The notes below the pieces were generated by a model. It saw only the letters and a list, made by a program, of their open reading frames with translations, did not search any database and was not told where the DNA came from. A stretch of 64,000 nt of DNA from Methanobacteriota archaeon (lineage in GTDB: Archaea; Thermoplasmatota; E2; JACPAO01; JAHWKR01). The stretch spans positions 1-64,000 of the forward strand of contig JAHWKR010000011.1 in NCBI GenBank assembly GCA_019347805.1. The letters are read 5' to 3'. Every line of letters begins with the position of its first letter. Position 1 is the stretch's first letter. The translations under genes and the position numbers were made by a program. Positions 38,303 through 48,314 of this stretch are shown piece by piece.

Positions 38303-38626
38303 CTAGGAACCCTGCCGGAGCACGAAGCAGCGGCTCGGGGTGATGTCCATCTGTCCGGACTGGCTCATCAGGATCTTGACAGCGTCCGCGACCCGGGTGA
38401 CATAGATGGTCCGGAGGTCGGTGAACATGCGCTCCCCTTCGCCGCGCAGCTCGGGGTTCTGCTTGGCCACGACGAGCGCGTCGGAGCAGGTGGGATTCAC
38501 GAGGACCGCGTGGTCGTGGGCGTAGCGGTCGATGGTCTCCACCAGGAGCTCGTTCCGGTCGAGGTCGTAGTCCTCGAGGAAGCTCTTGCGCTTTTCCTTG
38601 TTCGAGAGCAGGACGCGTGCGTTCAC
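38303..38626 (-). CDS. Conserved-looking small protein, unknown function
   Basis: 107 aa MNARVLLSNKEKRKSFLEDYDLDRNELLVETIDRYAHDHAVLVNPTCSDALVVAKQNPELRG. Confidence 0.6.
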   Translation of the reverse strand: MNARVLLSNKEKRKSFLEDYDLDRNELLVETIDRYAHDHAVLVNPTCSDALVVAKQNPELRGEGERMFTDLRTIYVTRVADAVKILMSQSGQMDITPSRCFVLRQGS

Positions 38627-38880
38627 GATAACCCAGTATGATAAGGAGTGGCAACCCTTTATGCCACTTCCGGTGAGGACGTCGGAATCGTAAGGGTAGA
38701 GGGGTCAAAGTCCGCCGGTTTCCTTCTGTAGAAAGAAGGAATTCGCAAAATCGGCAAGTCTCCAATATATAACACGAAGTATGTGCCGGAAGCGGCGTCG
38801 CCAACACGCCGGGTGCACCCGACACGGCGAAAAAGAGAATCAAGGTAGAGATGTCAGGGTGGAGAAAGGGTCCGGCAAGA

Positions 38881-39333
38881 CTACTCGAAGACCCACTGGT
38901 CCTCGGAGCGCTCCCAGTCGACGAGGTCGTCGCCGAACCAGAGCGCGATCTCGCTCTTCGCGGTCTCCGCACCGTCCGACCCGTGGATGAGGTTGCGACC
39001 GATGTGGGACGACAGGTCGAAGCGGATCTCGCCCGGCTTGCCGTCGACCGGGTTCGTGGCGCCCATCAGCGAGCGGGCGACCTTGATGACCTCCTCGCCC
39101 TCGAGCACCATGGCGACCACAGGGCCCGAGGTGATGAACCCGACGAGCCCCTTGTAGAACGGGCGCTCCTTGTGCACCGCGTAGTGCTTCTCCGCGAGCT
39201 CCTGGCTCACGTTCATGAACTTCATGCCGATGATCTTGATGCCCTTCGCTTCGAAGCGGGAGACGATCTCGCCGATGAGACCGCGCTGCACCCCGTCGGG
39301 CTTGATCATGGCGAACGTGCGTTCGATGGCCAT
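38881..39333 (-). CDS. ndk: Nucleoside diphosphate kinase
   Basis: [45 protein letters not shown]. Confidence 0.96.
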   Translation of the reverse strand: MAIERTFAMIKPDGVQRGLIGEIVSRFEAKGIKIIGMKFMNVSQELAEKHYAVHKERPFYKGLVGFITSGPVVAMVLEGEEVIKVARSLMGATNPVDGKPGEIRFDLSSHIGRNLIHGSDGAETAKSEIALWFGDDLVDWERSEDQWVFE

Positions 39334-39388
39334 AACGTCACTTCCAGAAAGTGGAGGAAAAGGGGAGAAAGATCGGATGGACGGGCGA

Positions 39389-39571
39389 CTACGCCTGGCG
39401 CTCGAAGTGCTGGCTCCAGCGGACCCGGCGGGGCACACGCTTGAGCTCGAGCATGTTCTTGCGGCACTTGGAAGTGCAGAACATGAGCACCGTGCCGTCG
39501 CGCTTGATGTACATCATCCCGGTGCCGGGCTCGACATTGTTGCCGCAGAAACTGCAGACGCGGGTCTCCAC
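39389..39571 (-). CDS. rpl24e: 50S ribosomal protein L24e
   Basis: [40 protein letters not shown]. Confidence 0.95.
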   Translation of the reverse strand: METRVCSFCGNNVEPGTGMMYIKRDGTVLMFCTSKCRKNMLELKRVPRRVRWSQHFERQA

Positions 39572-39573
39572 GC

Positions 39574-39789
39574 CTACCGCCTCCCACCGAGCTTGCGCGC
39601 CTCGCGCTCCGTCTCGCGCAGCATGAGCACGTCGCCCGGCTGCACGGGACCCATCACGTTGCGGGTGATGATACGTCCCTTGTCGCGACCGTCGAGCACG
39701 CGGACCTTGACCTGGGTGGCTTCACCCGTCATACCGGTCCGCCCGATGATCTCGACGACCTCGGAGGGGATCCCTTCAAATTCGGCCAT
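39574..39789 (-). CDS. rps28e: 30S ribosomal protein S28e
   Basis: [56 protein letters not shown]. Confidence 0.95.
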   Translation of the reverse strand: MAEFEGIPSEVVEIIGRTGMTGEATQVKVRVLDGRDKGRIITRNVMGPVQPGDVLMLRETEREARKLGGRR

Positions 39790-39812
39790 GGTGGTTCAAT
39801 TCCTCCGCTCGA

Positions 39813-40214
39813 CTATTCCGCGGTCGCGGCGGCCTCGGTCTTGCCACCGGGGCTGTGGATGTTGTTGATCTTCTTGACGAGGTCCTCGAGGGTCTCTCCC
39901 GAGGCGCCGGCGTCCAGGACGGCGACGGCCGCGGTGCCGACCGAGAGGCCGGCCGACTGGCCGAGCTCGCTCTTCGAAGGCACGTAGGAGTAGGTGATCC
40001 CCTTCTCCTCGCAAAGCAGCGGGATGTGTGCAAGGATCTCCTCGGGGGTGACGTCCTCGGCCATCACGACGAGCTTGGCGGCGCCGCGCTCGACCTGCTT
40101 GGTGACCTCGTTGGTCCCCTTGGACACCTTGCCGGTGTCCTTGGCCTTCTCGACGACGTCGTAGGTCTGCTTCGCGAGTTCCTCAGGGATCTCGAATCGG
40201 ACGAACATGGGCAT
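39813..40214 (-). CDS. rpl7ae: 50S ribosomal protein L7Ae
   Basis: KVSKGTNEVTKQVERGAAKLVVMAEDVTPEEILAHIPLLCEEKGITYSYVPSKSELG. Confidence 0.96.
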   Translation of the reverse strand: MPMFVRFEIPEELAKQTYDVVEKAKDTGKVSKGTNEVTKQVERGAAKLVVMAEDVTPEEILAHIPLLCEEKGITYSYVPSKSELGQSAGLSVGTAAVAVLDAGASGETLEDLVKKINNIHSPGGKTEAAATAE

Positions 40215-40454
40215 TTTTGGTCCTCCATCGGCCCGCGGGGGGCTTCATGGGTCATTGGAACCCGGACCGGAAACCGGCTCGGGCAGGGGGTGTCGAACCC
40301 GGATTGCTTTTAAACGTTTTGGGGACGCCGGAACGTCCCGGCACGGGAGTGGAGAGAAAGCGGCAGGAAGAGGTCACAAAAGGCGGCCCCCGGGAAGCTC
40401 GGCACGGTGGCCCGCTGATCTTGACAAGCCCGCCGAGACGCGCCCGCCCACGGC

Positions 40455-40844
40455 CTAGGACGCCGCGACGATCATGCGCATCCCGCCGTCCGGCGAACCG
40501 TGATAGCGGCAATAGACCGTGTAGTCGGTCTGCCGGTCAATGGACATCGAGGTCTCCTGACCCGGCTCCAGCTCCGTGTCCTTCCGGATGTTGTCGTCGC
40601 CCGCGATGACCACCGTCACCGTGTGCAGCCTGGAGCCATCGTTGACGAAGCGGACCGTGTCTCCGACATCCGCGGTGACCTGCGACGGCGAGAACGTGTC
40701 GTCACGGAGCGTCACCTTGTCGGTATCCGAATCGATGCCCGTGTCGTCCGGGCCGGGCTCTGCTGAATACTCGGTCTCGACACAGCCGGCGAGCCCGAGG
40801 GAGACAAGGGAGAGGAGGATGGCGACGGGGACGCGCGGGGCCAT
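40455..40844 (-). CDS. Plastocyanin-like cupredoxin lipoprotein
   Basis: Lipobox LGLAGCVETE; FSPSQVTADVGDTVRFVNDGSRLHTVTV and YCRYHGSPDGGMRM (His, Cys, His, Met ligand pattern). Confidence 0.82.
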   Translation of the reverse strand: MAPRVPVAILLSLVSLGLAGCVETEYSAEPGPDDTGIDSDTDKVTLRDDTFSPSQVTADVGDTVRFVNDGSRLHTVTVVIAGDDNIRKDTELEPGQETSMSIDRQTDYTVYCRYHGSPDGGMRMIVAAS

Positions 40845-40979
40845 GCCGACGGCGAGGCGGCCGGACGGAAAAACGGGTCCGGTCGCGGCGAGACGTCCCA
40901 CCCACATGTCGGCCCCCTCGTCCCACGCCACCCGCCAGGACCCGTCAACGAAAAATACCGCCACCGGCTCGCGCGCCCC

Positions 40980-41897
40980 ATGGGCCGCCCCGTCGGACGC
41001 CCCGTCGTCCTCCAGACCGACCTCCCGTTCCCGAAGCGGCAGGGCAAGGTGCGCGACATCTACGAGGTCGACGACCGGTTGCTCCTCGTCGCGAGCGACC
41101 GCATCAGCGCCTTCGACGTGGTGCTCCCGAACGGCATCCCCGACAAGGGTGCGACGCTGACCCAGATCTCCAATTTCTGGTTCGACAAGATGGCCGACCT
41201 CGTGCCGAACCACCTCATCGCCACCCAGGTGGATGATTATCCGGCGGCCCTGCAGGAACATCGCGAGGTGCTCGCCGACCGTTCGGTCCTCGTCGAGAAG
41301 GCGCGCCCCCTCGGCGTCGAATGCGTCGTCCGCGGCTACATCATCGGCTCCGGCTGGAAAGACTACCAGAAGACCGGCAAGGTGTGCGGGATCGAGCTGC
41401 CGAAAGGACTGCGGCAGGCGGAGGCGTTGCCGGAGGCCATCTTCACCCCCGCGACCAAGGCCGAGCTCGGCGCGCACGACGAGAACATCACCTTCGAAGA
41501 GGCTTGCGCCATCGAGGGCGCCGAGATCATGGAAGAGGCGCGCCGCATCAGCCTCGCCATCTACGGACGGGCGCACACGTTCGCGCGTGAGCGCGGCATC
41601 ATCCTCGCCGACACCAAGTTCGAGTTCGGCCGGCGACCTGATGGTACGCTCGTGTTGATCGACGAATGCCTCACACCCGACAGCTCCCGCTTCTGGCCTG
41701 CCGAAGAATACGCGGTCGGCATCTCGCCGCCCTCCTTCGACAAGCAATACGTGCGCGACCATCTCGAGACCCTCGACTGGGACAAGACCCCGCCCGGGCC
41801 GGTGTTGCCCGACGAGGTCGTGGAAGGGACCTCGGCGCGCTACAAGGAAGCGTTCAAGCGCCTCACCGGGAAGGATCTCGAGACGGTCCTCGAGTGA
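40980..41897 (+). CDS. purC: Phosphoribosylaminoimidazole-succinocarboxamide synthase
   Basis: RQGKVRDIYEVDDRLLLVASDRISAFDVVLPNGIPDKGATLTQIS; VRGYIIGSGWKDY. Confidence 0.95.
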   Translation: MGRPVGRPVVLQTDLPFPKRQGKVRDIYEVDDRLLLVASDRISAFDVVLPNGIPDKGATLTQISNFWFDKMADLVPNHLIATQVDDYPAALQEHREVLADRSVLVEKARPLGVECVVRGYIIGSGWKDYQKTGKVCGIELPKGLRQAEALPEAIFTPATKAELGAHDENITFEEACAIEGAEIMEEARRISLAIYGRAHTFARERGIILADTKFEFGRRPDGTLVLIDECLTPDSSRFWPAEEYAVGISPPSFDKQYVRDHLETLDWDKTPPGPVLPDEVVEGTSARYKEAFKRLTGKDLETVLE

Positions 41898-42553
41898 ACG
41901 CGATGGACCTCTCATGGACCGTCCTGGCGCTCGGTTTCGCCCTCGGCGCCTCGCTCGCCGCCCCACCCGGTCCCATCCTCGTCCTCTCGGCCGACCGGAC
42001 GGTGCATCGCGGCTTTTGGGCCGGGCTCATCGTGCCCATCGGGGCCATCCTGGGTGACGCGACGCATGCGCTCCTCATGGGTTACGGCGTCCTGCCGCTT
42101 GTGGCGCGCGTGCCGCATCTTCTCGACCTCTTCGCTGTCGGTGGCGCCCTACTCCTCCTCTTCTTCGCCCGGGACGCCTGGCAGAAGGCGCGCCGACCCC
42201 CGGACCTCGCCCATGCCGAAGGCGACGACCATGGCTGGAGCGCCCGTCACGGCATCCTCCTCGGAGGTCTGGCGGCCGGCTATATATTCGCGCTCTCGAG
42301 CCCGTTCAACATCGGCTGGTGGCTCTCTGTCGGGGCGACCCTGTTCCAGGACCATGGACCGGCCGTCTTCGTCGGCTTCTTCGCCGGCCTCTTCGTTGTC
42401 GTCCTCGCCTATGTCGGAGGGATCCGTTTCGCCGCCACAAGGATCACCTGGGCGGTCAAGGCGGTCTCCTACACCAGTGCCGTGCTGCTCGTGGCGTTCG
42501 CCGGCCTCGTGTTGTGGACCGGGCTTGATGGGCTCCTGACCGGCTTGGTGTGA
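41894..42553 (+). CDS. LysE/RhtB-family exporter-like membrane protein
   Basis: APPGPILVLSADRTVHRGFWAGLIVPIGAILGDATHALLMGYG; GTG start overlapping purC stop (or ATG at 41903). Confidence 0.78.
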   Translation: MNAMDLSWTVLALGFALGASLAAPPGPILVLSADRTVHRGFWAGLIVPIGAILGDATHALLMGYGVLPLVARVPHLLDLFAVGGALLLLFFARDAWQKARRPPDLAHAEGDDHGWSARHGILLGGLAAGYIFALSSPFNIGWWLSVGATLFQDHGPAVFVGFFAGLFVVVLAYVGGIRFAATRITWAVKAVSYTSAVLLVAFAGLVLWTGLDGLLTGLV

Positions 42554-42637
42554 CCAGGACCCATCCCCTCCAGATGCGGGCCGGACTTGATGTGTCACCG
42601 CTGCTGAACTGCCGTCATCACCACCTAGAAATAGGAA

Positions 42638-42652
42638 TAGGAATAGTTCCTA
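42638..42652. promoter_or_regulatory. Operator-like inverted repeat TAGGAA-TAG-TTCCTA
   Basis: Perfect 6-bp arms ending 8 nt before the Fur-family ATG at 42660; flanked by an extra GGAATA half. Confidence 0.5.
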
Positions 42653-42659
42653 ATTGAGA

Positions 42660-43070
42660 ATGACTCCTAGTCTCCAGGGCGAAGCGGTCCGCGACGCCCT
42701 CCACCGGCTCGACCACCCGACCGCCGACGAGGTCTTCACCGAGGTGCGCAAACACCTCCCCCGCGTCGCACTCGGGACGGTCTACCGCAACCTCGACCAA
42801 CTGGTCGCCCACGGCGAGGCCGCTGTCCGCTCCATCGGCGGACAACGCCGCTACGACCCCAACACCGACCGTCATGCGCACCTGCACTGCGACCGGTGCG
42901 ACCGCCTCTTCGACCTCGACTACGCCGACGAAGACCTCGACCGGCTGCGTCAAGCCGCCGAGAAGGTGGGTTTCCAGGTCGATGCGCGCGTCGTGGAACT
43001 GCAAGGTCTCTGCCGCGCGTGCAACGAGGAAAAACCGGAACGGCCTCCGCCGCCCACCCCACCGGTCTGA
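42660..43070 (+). CDS. Fur/PerR-family metalloregulator
   Basis: HPTADEVFTEVRKHLPRVALGTVYRNLDQLV; HLHCDRCDRLFDLD and CRACNEE zinc CxxC pairs. Confidence 0.88.
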   Translation: MTPSLQGEAVRDALHRLDHPTADEVFTEVRKHLPRVALGTVYRNLDQLVAHGEAAVRSIGGQRRYDPNTDRHAHLHCDRCDRLFDLDYADEDLDRLRQAAEKVGFQVDARVVELQGLCRACNEEKPERPPPPTPPV

Positions 43071-43151
43071 ACGACCACCGATCCACACCATCCCCCTCAC
43101 CACCGGACACCGTCCGGCCCTCTATCCTCGAACCAGGAGAGAACCCCCACC

Positions 43152-43589
43152 ATGAAACTCGACGGAACCAAGACACTCGAGAACCTCAAGGCCGCCTTCG
43201 CAGGCGAATCCCAGGCCAACCGCCGCTACCTCTACTTCGCCGAACAGGCCGACACGGAAGGCAACACCGACGTCTCGGAACTCTTCCGCAGCGTCTCGAA
43301 CGGCGAGACCAAGCACGCCTTCGGCCACATCGGCTACCTCGACGTCGACCCCGTGACCGGCGAACCCATCGGCGATTCCGAGAAGAACCTCAAGGCCGCC
43401 ATCGCCGGCGAGGTCTACGAGTTCACCGAGATGTACCCCGGCTTCGCCCGCGTCGCCCGCGACGAAGGCCACGAAGAGATCGCTGAATGGTTCGAGGTCA
43501 TGGCCAAGGCCGAGAAGGTCCACGCCGGCCGCTTCGAAGAGGCGCTCACGAAACTCACAGGAAAGAGATCAGGCATGATCCCCGCCTAG
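43152..43589 (+). CDS. Rubrerythrin (no rubredoxin domain)
   Basis: [27 protein letters not shown]; two ExxH-type metal motifs; ends without CxxC rubredoxin. Confidence 0.9.
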   Translation: MKLDGTKTLENLKAAFAGESQANRRYLYFAEQADTEGNTDVSELFRSVSNGETKHAFGHIGYLDVDPVTGEPIGDSEKNLKAAIAGEVYEFTEMYPGFARVARDEGHEEIAEWFEVMAKAEKVHAGRFEEALTKLTGKRSGMIPA

Positions 43590-43597
43590 GAGCCCAC

Positions 43598-44167
43598 ATG
43601 GCCACCACCCAAGCGGTCCCACCCGTCACCTCCGACGACCTCGAGGACGCCGAGCGCTACGAGGCGGGACGCAAAGAGGCGCTCGTCGCCATGAACCGGC
43701 ACAAGAACGCCCGGCGCATCGCGCTCGCCGACGACATCAGCCTCCTCTTCGAGGACCGACGCACATTGAAGCACCAGGTGCAGGAGATGGTGCGCATGGA
43801 GTCGGACACCGTCGACGAGGTCCTCAAGCACTACACCGACCTGCAACCGGACCCGCGCGACCTCGTCGCCACGCTCTTTGTCGAAGTGCAGCGGAGCGAG
43901 GAGATCAGACCGCGCCTCAGCCACTACGCCGGCATCGAGCGGAGCATCCGACTCCGCATCGGCGACCTCACCGTCAAGGCCACCCCCGTCGGCGACTTCG
44001 GCGACGACCAAGCCGCGACCGCGGTCACCTACATGCGCTTCCGCTTGCCGGACGAAGCATGGGACCGCCTCCCCACCACGGAAGTGGTCCTCGACCATCC
44101 CAACGCCAAGGCGACCGTCCCGCTTCCCGATGCGGTCGTCGCCGACCCGCACGGCGTACGGTCGTGA
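43598..44167 (+). CDS. DUF3501 family protein
   Basis: MNRHKNARRIALADDISLLFEDRRTLKHQVQEMVRMES; downstream of Fur and rubrerythrin. Confidence 0.82.
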   Translation: MATTQAVPPVTSDDLEDAERYEAGRKEALVAMNRHKNARRIALADDISLLFEDRRTLKHQVQEMVRMESDTVDEVLKHYTDLQPDPRDLVATLFVEVQRSEEIRPRLSHYAGIERSIRLRIGDLTVKATPVGDFGDDQAATAVTYMRFRLPDEAWDRLPTTEVVLDHPNAKATVPLPDAVVADPHGVRS

Positions 44168-44797
44168 TCAGCGCCCGCGGCGGTCCAACTCGTCGTGGAC
44201 GAGCGTCACCACCTGGTGCCCCTGCAGCCATTCCGGCCCCACCGAGACACGGCGGCCTTCCGCGACCCGGAAGGCGTCGTCGTGCTCCTCCTGCGCAAGC
44301 GGCCGATGGTCCGAGAGGACGAAACCGGGCGCGCCGCCCGTCATGCCGAGCGTCTCGTCGGCGGCCGCGCGCAGGTCCTCCCCTTCCCGGTCCAAGAGCA
44401 CGACCGGTCCCGCCTCGGAGAAACGCACCACCGCCTCGCTGTACGGCATCTCCGCCACCGAGACCCCCGGATGCGCCGGCTCGAAGACGCCGTTCGGGAC
44501 GACGTCGACCGCGAGCGCCTTCTTGACGAGCGCCGCCGCCGACCGTTCGTCCGGGTTGAGGTTGCGCACCGAGGCGCCATCGAAACGGACGGTGCGCGGC
44601 CCTCTTTCATCGTCCCCGACAAGGGCCAGCCACACCTCGGTGTCGGTGCGCACGCCGTGCGAGACGCACAAGGCGTTGGTCAAGACGCGCACCAGGACAT
44701 CCATACGACCCGCACCGCCGGCGAGGTCGCCGAGCGAGAAGGACGGGTCGACGGTGGCGTCATGGCCAAGGACGAGGAACCGGCGCCGCACGGCCAC
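44168..44797 (-). CDS. trmY: tRNA (pseudouridine(54)-N(1))-methyltransferase
   Basis: WLALVGDDERGPRTVRFDGASVRNLNPDERSAAALVKKAL; GFVLSDHRPLAQEE. Confidence 0.87.
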   Translation of the reverse strand: MAVRRRFLVLGHDATVDPSFSLGDLAGGAGRMDVLVRVLTNALCVSHGVRTDTEVWLALVGDDERGPRTVRFDGASVRNLNPDERSAAALVKKALAVDVVPNGVFEPAHPGVSVAEMPYSEAVVRFSEAGPVVLLDREGEDLRAAADETLGMTGGAPGFVLSDHRPLAQEEHDDAFRVAEGRRVSVGPEWLQGHQVVTLVHDELDRRGR

Positions 44798-46138
44798 CTA
44801 AGGCCCGCCGCCCTGGAACTTGAGCTGCCGCATCAGGTTGCGCTGCGCCTTGCGGTTCGACCCGAAGCCCTTCATCATGCGCTTCGTCATGTCGTAATAC
44901 TTCAAGAGGTCCTTGACCTCCTGCACATCGGCGCCCGCTCCGCGCGCGATGCGGCGCTGACGGCTCGACTTGATGAGGTTCGGCGCCTCCATCTCGGCCT
45001 CGGTCATCGAGTCCATGACCACCTTGAAGCGACGCATCTTGATCTGCGACTGCTCCATCTCCGCCCCCTGCAGCTTCTGCCCCATGCCGCCCGGGAGCAT
45101 CTGGGCCACCTTGCCGAGCGGCCCCATCTTGTTCAGCATCTCCATCTGGGAATACATGTCGTGGAGGGTGAACTTGCCGGACATCATCTTGCGCGCCGAC
45201 TTCTCCATGTCCTGGCCCTCGGCGGCCTCCTGCGCCTTCTCGAGGAGCCCTTCGATGTCGCCCATGCCGAGGAGGCGGCCGATGAAACGGTTGGCGTCGA
45301 ACTGCTCGAAATCGGCGATGTGCTCCCCGGTCCCGATGAAGACCACGGGCGCCTGGGTCTCCGCCACCGCGGAGAGTGCACCGCCACCCTTGGCCGTACC
45401 GTCGAGCTTGGTGATGATGACCCCGGTCACACCGACCGTGTCGTTGAATGCCTTCGCCTGCGGACCACCCTGCTGACCGACCGAGGCGTCGATGACCAGG
45501 AACTTCTCGTCCGGCTTGACCGCCTCGAAGATGGCGCGCATCTCCTGGATGAGGTCGTCGTCCAGCTTGTGGCGACCCGCCGTGTCGACGATGACCACAT
45601 CGGCCGATTTCTTGAACTTCTCAAGACCGCGCGTGACGATCTGGATCGTGTCCTTGTTGTCGGTCTCACCATAGAACGGCGTGTTCGTCTGCTCGGCGAG
45701 CGTCCGCAACTGGTCGACCGCGGCGGGCCGATGGACGTCCCCCGCGATGAGCGCTGGCCGCAGGCCCTTCTTCTGGAAATATTTCGACAGCTTGCCCGCC
45801 GTCGTCGTCTTCCCGTTGCCGTAGAGACCGACCAGCATGATGACCTGCTTCTTGAGCGGGATGCGGCGGTCGTTGCCGAGGATGGTGGACAGTTCCTGGT
45901 GGACGATGTTGACGACATGCTCACGGGCCGACATGCCGGCCGGCGGCTTCTCCTCAAGGGCGCGCCGCTCGATCGACTTGGTGAGCTGCAGGACCAGCTT
46001 GACGTTGACGTCGGCCGAAATCAGCGCCCGCTGGATCTCACGGACGACCTCCTTGATGAGCTGGGGGTCGATGTGCTTGGCGTTCGCGATGCGCTTGAGC
46101 GTGCCGCGCAGGCTCTCGCCCAGGTTGTCCAGGACCAT
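44798..46138 (-). CDS. srp54: Signal recognition particle 54 kDa protein
   Basis: VMLVGLYGNGKTTTAGKLSKYFQKKGLRPALIAGDVHRPAAVDQL; VDTAGRHKLDDDLIQEM; IITKLDGTAKGGGALSAV; Met-rich M domain; start MVLDNLGESL at 46138. Confidence 0.96.
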   Translation of the reverse strand: MVLDNLGESLRGTLKRIANAKHIDPQLIKEVVREIQRALISADVNVKLVLQLTKSIERRALEEKPPAGMSAREHVVNIVHQELSTILGNDRRIPLKKQVIMLVGLYGNGKTTTAGKLSKYFQKKGLRPALIAGDVHRPAAVDQLRTLAEQTNTPFYGETDNKDTIQIVTRGLEKFKKSADVVIVDTAGRHKLDDDLIQEMRAIFEAVKPDEKFLVIDASVGQQGGPQAKAFNDTVGVTGVIITKLDGTAKGGGALSAVAETQAPVVFIGTGEHIADFEQFDANRFIGRLLGMGDIEGLLEKAQEAAEGQDMEKSARKMMSGKFTLHDMYSQMEMLNKMGPLGKVAQMLPGGMGQKLQGAEMEQSQIKMRRFKVVMDSMTEAEMEAPNLIKSSRQRRIARGAGADVQEVKDLLKYYDMTKRMMKGFGSNRKAQRNLMRQLKFQGGGP

Positions 46139-46475
46139 AGGGGGGTCGGCCCATCCGCCCTTGCCTTTCAAAGCCTTTCTGTACGCGGGCGACCCCTGAA
46201 ACGGGACGACCCGGCCAGAACGGCCGCCGGGACCGGCACGCTCGCTGGGGTCCCCGACGACCCTGACGTCGCCCTGCTTGCACCAAGGTACACCAAGCGG
46301 CGGCCATCCTGTCCTCAGACGATCCTGCGGGTGGATGTCACCGTGCCCCCTCCCGAAACAGGAAAAAGCCCCCACCTCCCTTCGATGCACCGCAGATGGG
46401 CCGGAGAAAGCTATTTGACCTCCATCACGGCAAGCGTCTTCTTTGGCCAGACCACACATGCAGCCGGGCCCGACC

Positions 46476-46841
46476 ATGATCCCGAAACAGGAGGCGCTGT
46501 CAAGCCGGCTCTCCGACCTCAACGCCACGAAGGGCGTCCGCGGAAGCGCCGTGGTGACCCGCGACGGACTCCCGCTCATCGGCGCCCTTCCCCATGGGAC
46601 CAATCCTGAGACCTTCGCCGCCATGGTGGCGACGACGGTCGGCGCCGCCGAGACCGCGGCCGCCGAGATGGACCCGACGAGCGCAAAGACGGTCACCGTG
46701 ACCTTCGAACGGATCACGCTCGTCGTCGTCGACGCCGGACCCGAACTGGTGCTCGCCACCGTCCTGGAAAGCGATGTGGCGCCTGACACCCTCCTCGACC
46801 GCCTGCACGGCCTGGCGAAAGAGGTCCAAGAGATCCTCTAG
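46476..46841 (+). CDS. Roadblock/LC7-domain protein
   Basis: LNATKGVRGSAVVTRDGLPLIGALPHGTNPETFAAMVATTVGAAETAAAEM. Confidence 0.78.
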   Translation: MIPKQEALSSRLSDLNATKGVRGSAVVTRDGLPLIGALPHGTNPETFAAMVATTVGAAETAAAEMDPTSAKTVTVTFERITLVVVDAGPELVLATVLESDVAPDTLLDRLHGLAKEVQEIL

Positions 46842-46900
46842 GCCGCACGTCGAAGGACCGCCCAACAGCGATTTCTACGAGCCGCGCCGTCGACCCTCCG

Positions 46901-47578
46901 TTGTCCTCGACGCGCGACGCCGCCGTCACCCTCACCAAGGCCGACCTCGGCCACGGCACGCGACGCGTCCTCCAGGGCGTCGACCTCTCGGTCGCACGCG
47001 GTGAACGCATCCTTCTTCTCGGCCCGAACGGTTCTGGCAAGAGCACCCTGCTCCAGACCTTGGCGGGATTGCTGCCGGTCCACGGCGGCACCGTGCGCGT
47101 CCTCGGCTTCGACCCGCTCCGCGACCGCCTCAGGCTGCATGAACGGGTCGGCCACCTCGGACACCAGGACCCCCTCTACCCGGAACTCACCGGCCGCGAG
47201 AACCTCACCCTGCACGCGCGATTGCGCGGGATCGGACCCGATGCGGTGGAGCGGCTGCTGGGTGAAGTCGGATTGTCCGCGGACGCCGACCGGCGCACCG
47301 CGCAATGGTCGCGCGGCATGAAACGCCGGTTGGGATTGGCCAAGGCGCTCCTCGGGACGCCTGAGTTGCTCTTGCTCGATGAACCCGAAAGCGGCCTCGA
47401 CAGCGACGGACAGGCGTGGTTGGCGGAAATGCTCAGCCGTCCTGGACGCACAGCGGTGGTGGCGAGCCACAGACCCGAAGCGTTCGCCGGACGCTTCGAC
47501 CGGGTCCTCAGGCTCGATCCTGCGACACGGCGACCGGTCGAAGTCGCCACGTCCACCCATGCGGAGGTGTCGCCTTGA
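46901..47578 (+). CDS. ccmA: Heme exporter ABC ATP-binding protein CcmA
   Basis: LLLGPNGSGKSTLLQTLAGLLPVHGG; AQWSRGMKRRLGLAKALLGTPELLLLDEPESGLD; upstream of ccmB/C. Confidence 0.85.
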   Translation: MSSTRDAAVTLTKADLGHGTRRVLQGVDLSVARGERILLLGPNGSGKSTLLQTLAGLLPVHGGTVRVLGFDPLRDRLRLHERVGHLGHQDPLYPELTGRENLTLHARLRGIGPDAVERLLGEVGLSADADRRTAQWSRGMKRRLGLAKALLGTPELLLLDEPESGLDSDGQAWLAEMLSRPGRTAVVASHRPEAFAGRFDRVLRLDPATRRPVEVATSTHAEVSP

Positions 47579-48237
47579 GCTTCGGCGTCCTCGTCCGGAA
47601 AGACCTCCTCGTCGAAGCGCGCGGCCGCGACGCCTTCGCCGCCTTACTCACTGTCGCCGTATTGGTGGCGCTCGTCGGCAACGTCGCCTTCTCGGGTCTT
47701 GCCACCGCCCCGGTGCGCACCGCCGCTGTCCTGTGGACCGCGATCGCCTTCGGCGCCCAGGTGGGCCTTGCGCGAAGCTTCGTCGTCGAACGGGAACAAG
47801 GCACCCTGGAAGGACTCCTTGCCGGCCCCGTCGCCGCGAGCGCGATGTTCTGGTCCAAGCTCGTCGCCAACCTCCTCGTCCTCGTCCTCGTCGGCATCGT
47901 CACACTGCTCGCCGCCGCCATCTTCTTCGCGCTCCCCCTCGACGTCCGCCTGTTGCGCGTCCTCGTCCTCCTTGTTCCCGGCGCGATCGGCATCGCGCTC
48001 GTGACGACGCTCGCCGCCGCCATCGCCGTCCACGGCCGCAACTGGATCCTCCTCGTGCCCCTGCTTGCGCTCCCCGCGCTCTTTCCGGTCATCGCCGTCG
48101 CCGTCCCCGGCAGCGCCCTGGCGCTCGGCGAGGCGCCGCTGGTCGCCCTGCTCCCTCACCTGCGTCTGGTGCTCGCCTACGACGTGGTGATGGCGGCCGC
48201 CGCGTGGGTCCTCGTCCCCTTCCTCTTGGAACCATAG
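47575..48237 (+). CDS. ccmB: Heme exporter membrane subunit CcmB
   Basis: TTG start overlapping ccmA stop; VRKDLLVEARGRDAF...FVVEREQGTLEGLLAGPVAASAMFWSKLVANLL. Confidence 0.85.
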   Translation: MSFGVLVRKDLLVEARGRDAFAALLTVAVLVALVGNVAFSGLATAPVRTAAVLWTAIAFGAQVGLARSFVVEREQGTLEGLLAGPVAASAMFWSKLVANLLVLVLVGIVTLLAAAIFFALPLDVRLLRVLVLLVPGAIGIALVTTLAAAIAVHGRNWILLVPLLALPALFPVIAVAVPGSALALGEAPLVALLPHLRLVLAYDVVMAAAAWVLVPFLLEP

Positions 48238-48314
48238 CCCATGCCGCAAAAGACAGGAACCCGGAACGATTCGGCCGCACCCACCGTGGTGTCGACCCCC
48301 TGGAGCCCCACTAC

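Noticed and set aside
44798-46138. Asn in SRP54 P-loop (GLYGNGKTTT) as a functional oddity
   Set aside because: Still fits the GxxGxGKT/S consensus; all other G motifs are intact, so treated as normal variation.
44195-46609. 804-aa plus-strand ORF opposite trmY and srp54
   Set aside because: Antisense of two strongly recognised genes; His/Leu/Arg/Asp-rich low-complexity composition.
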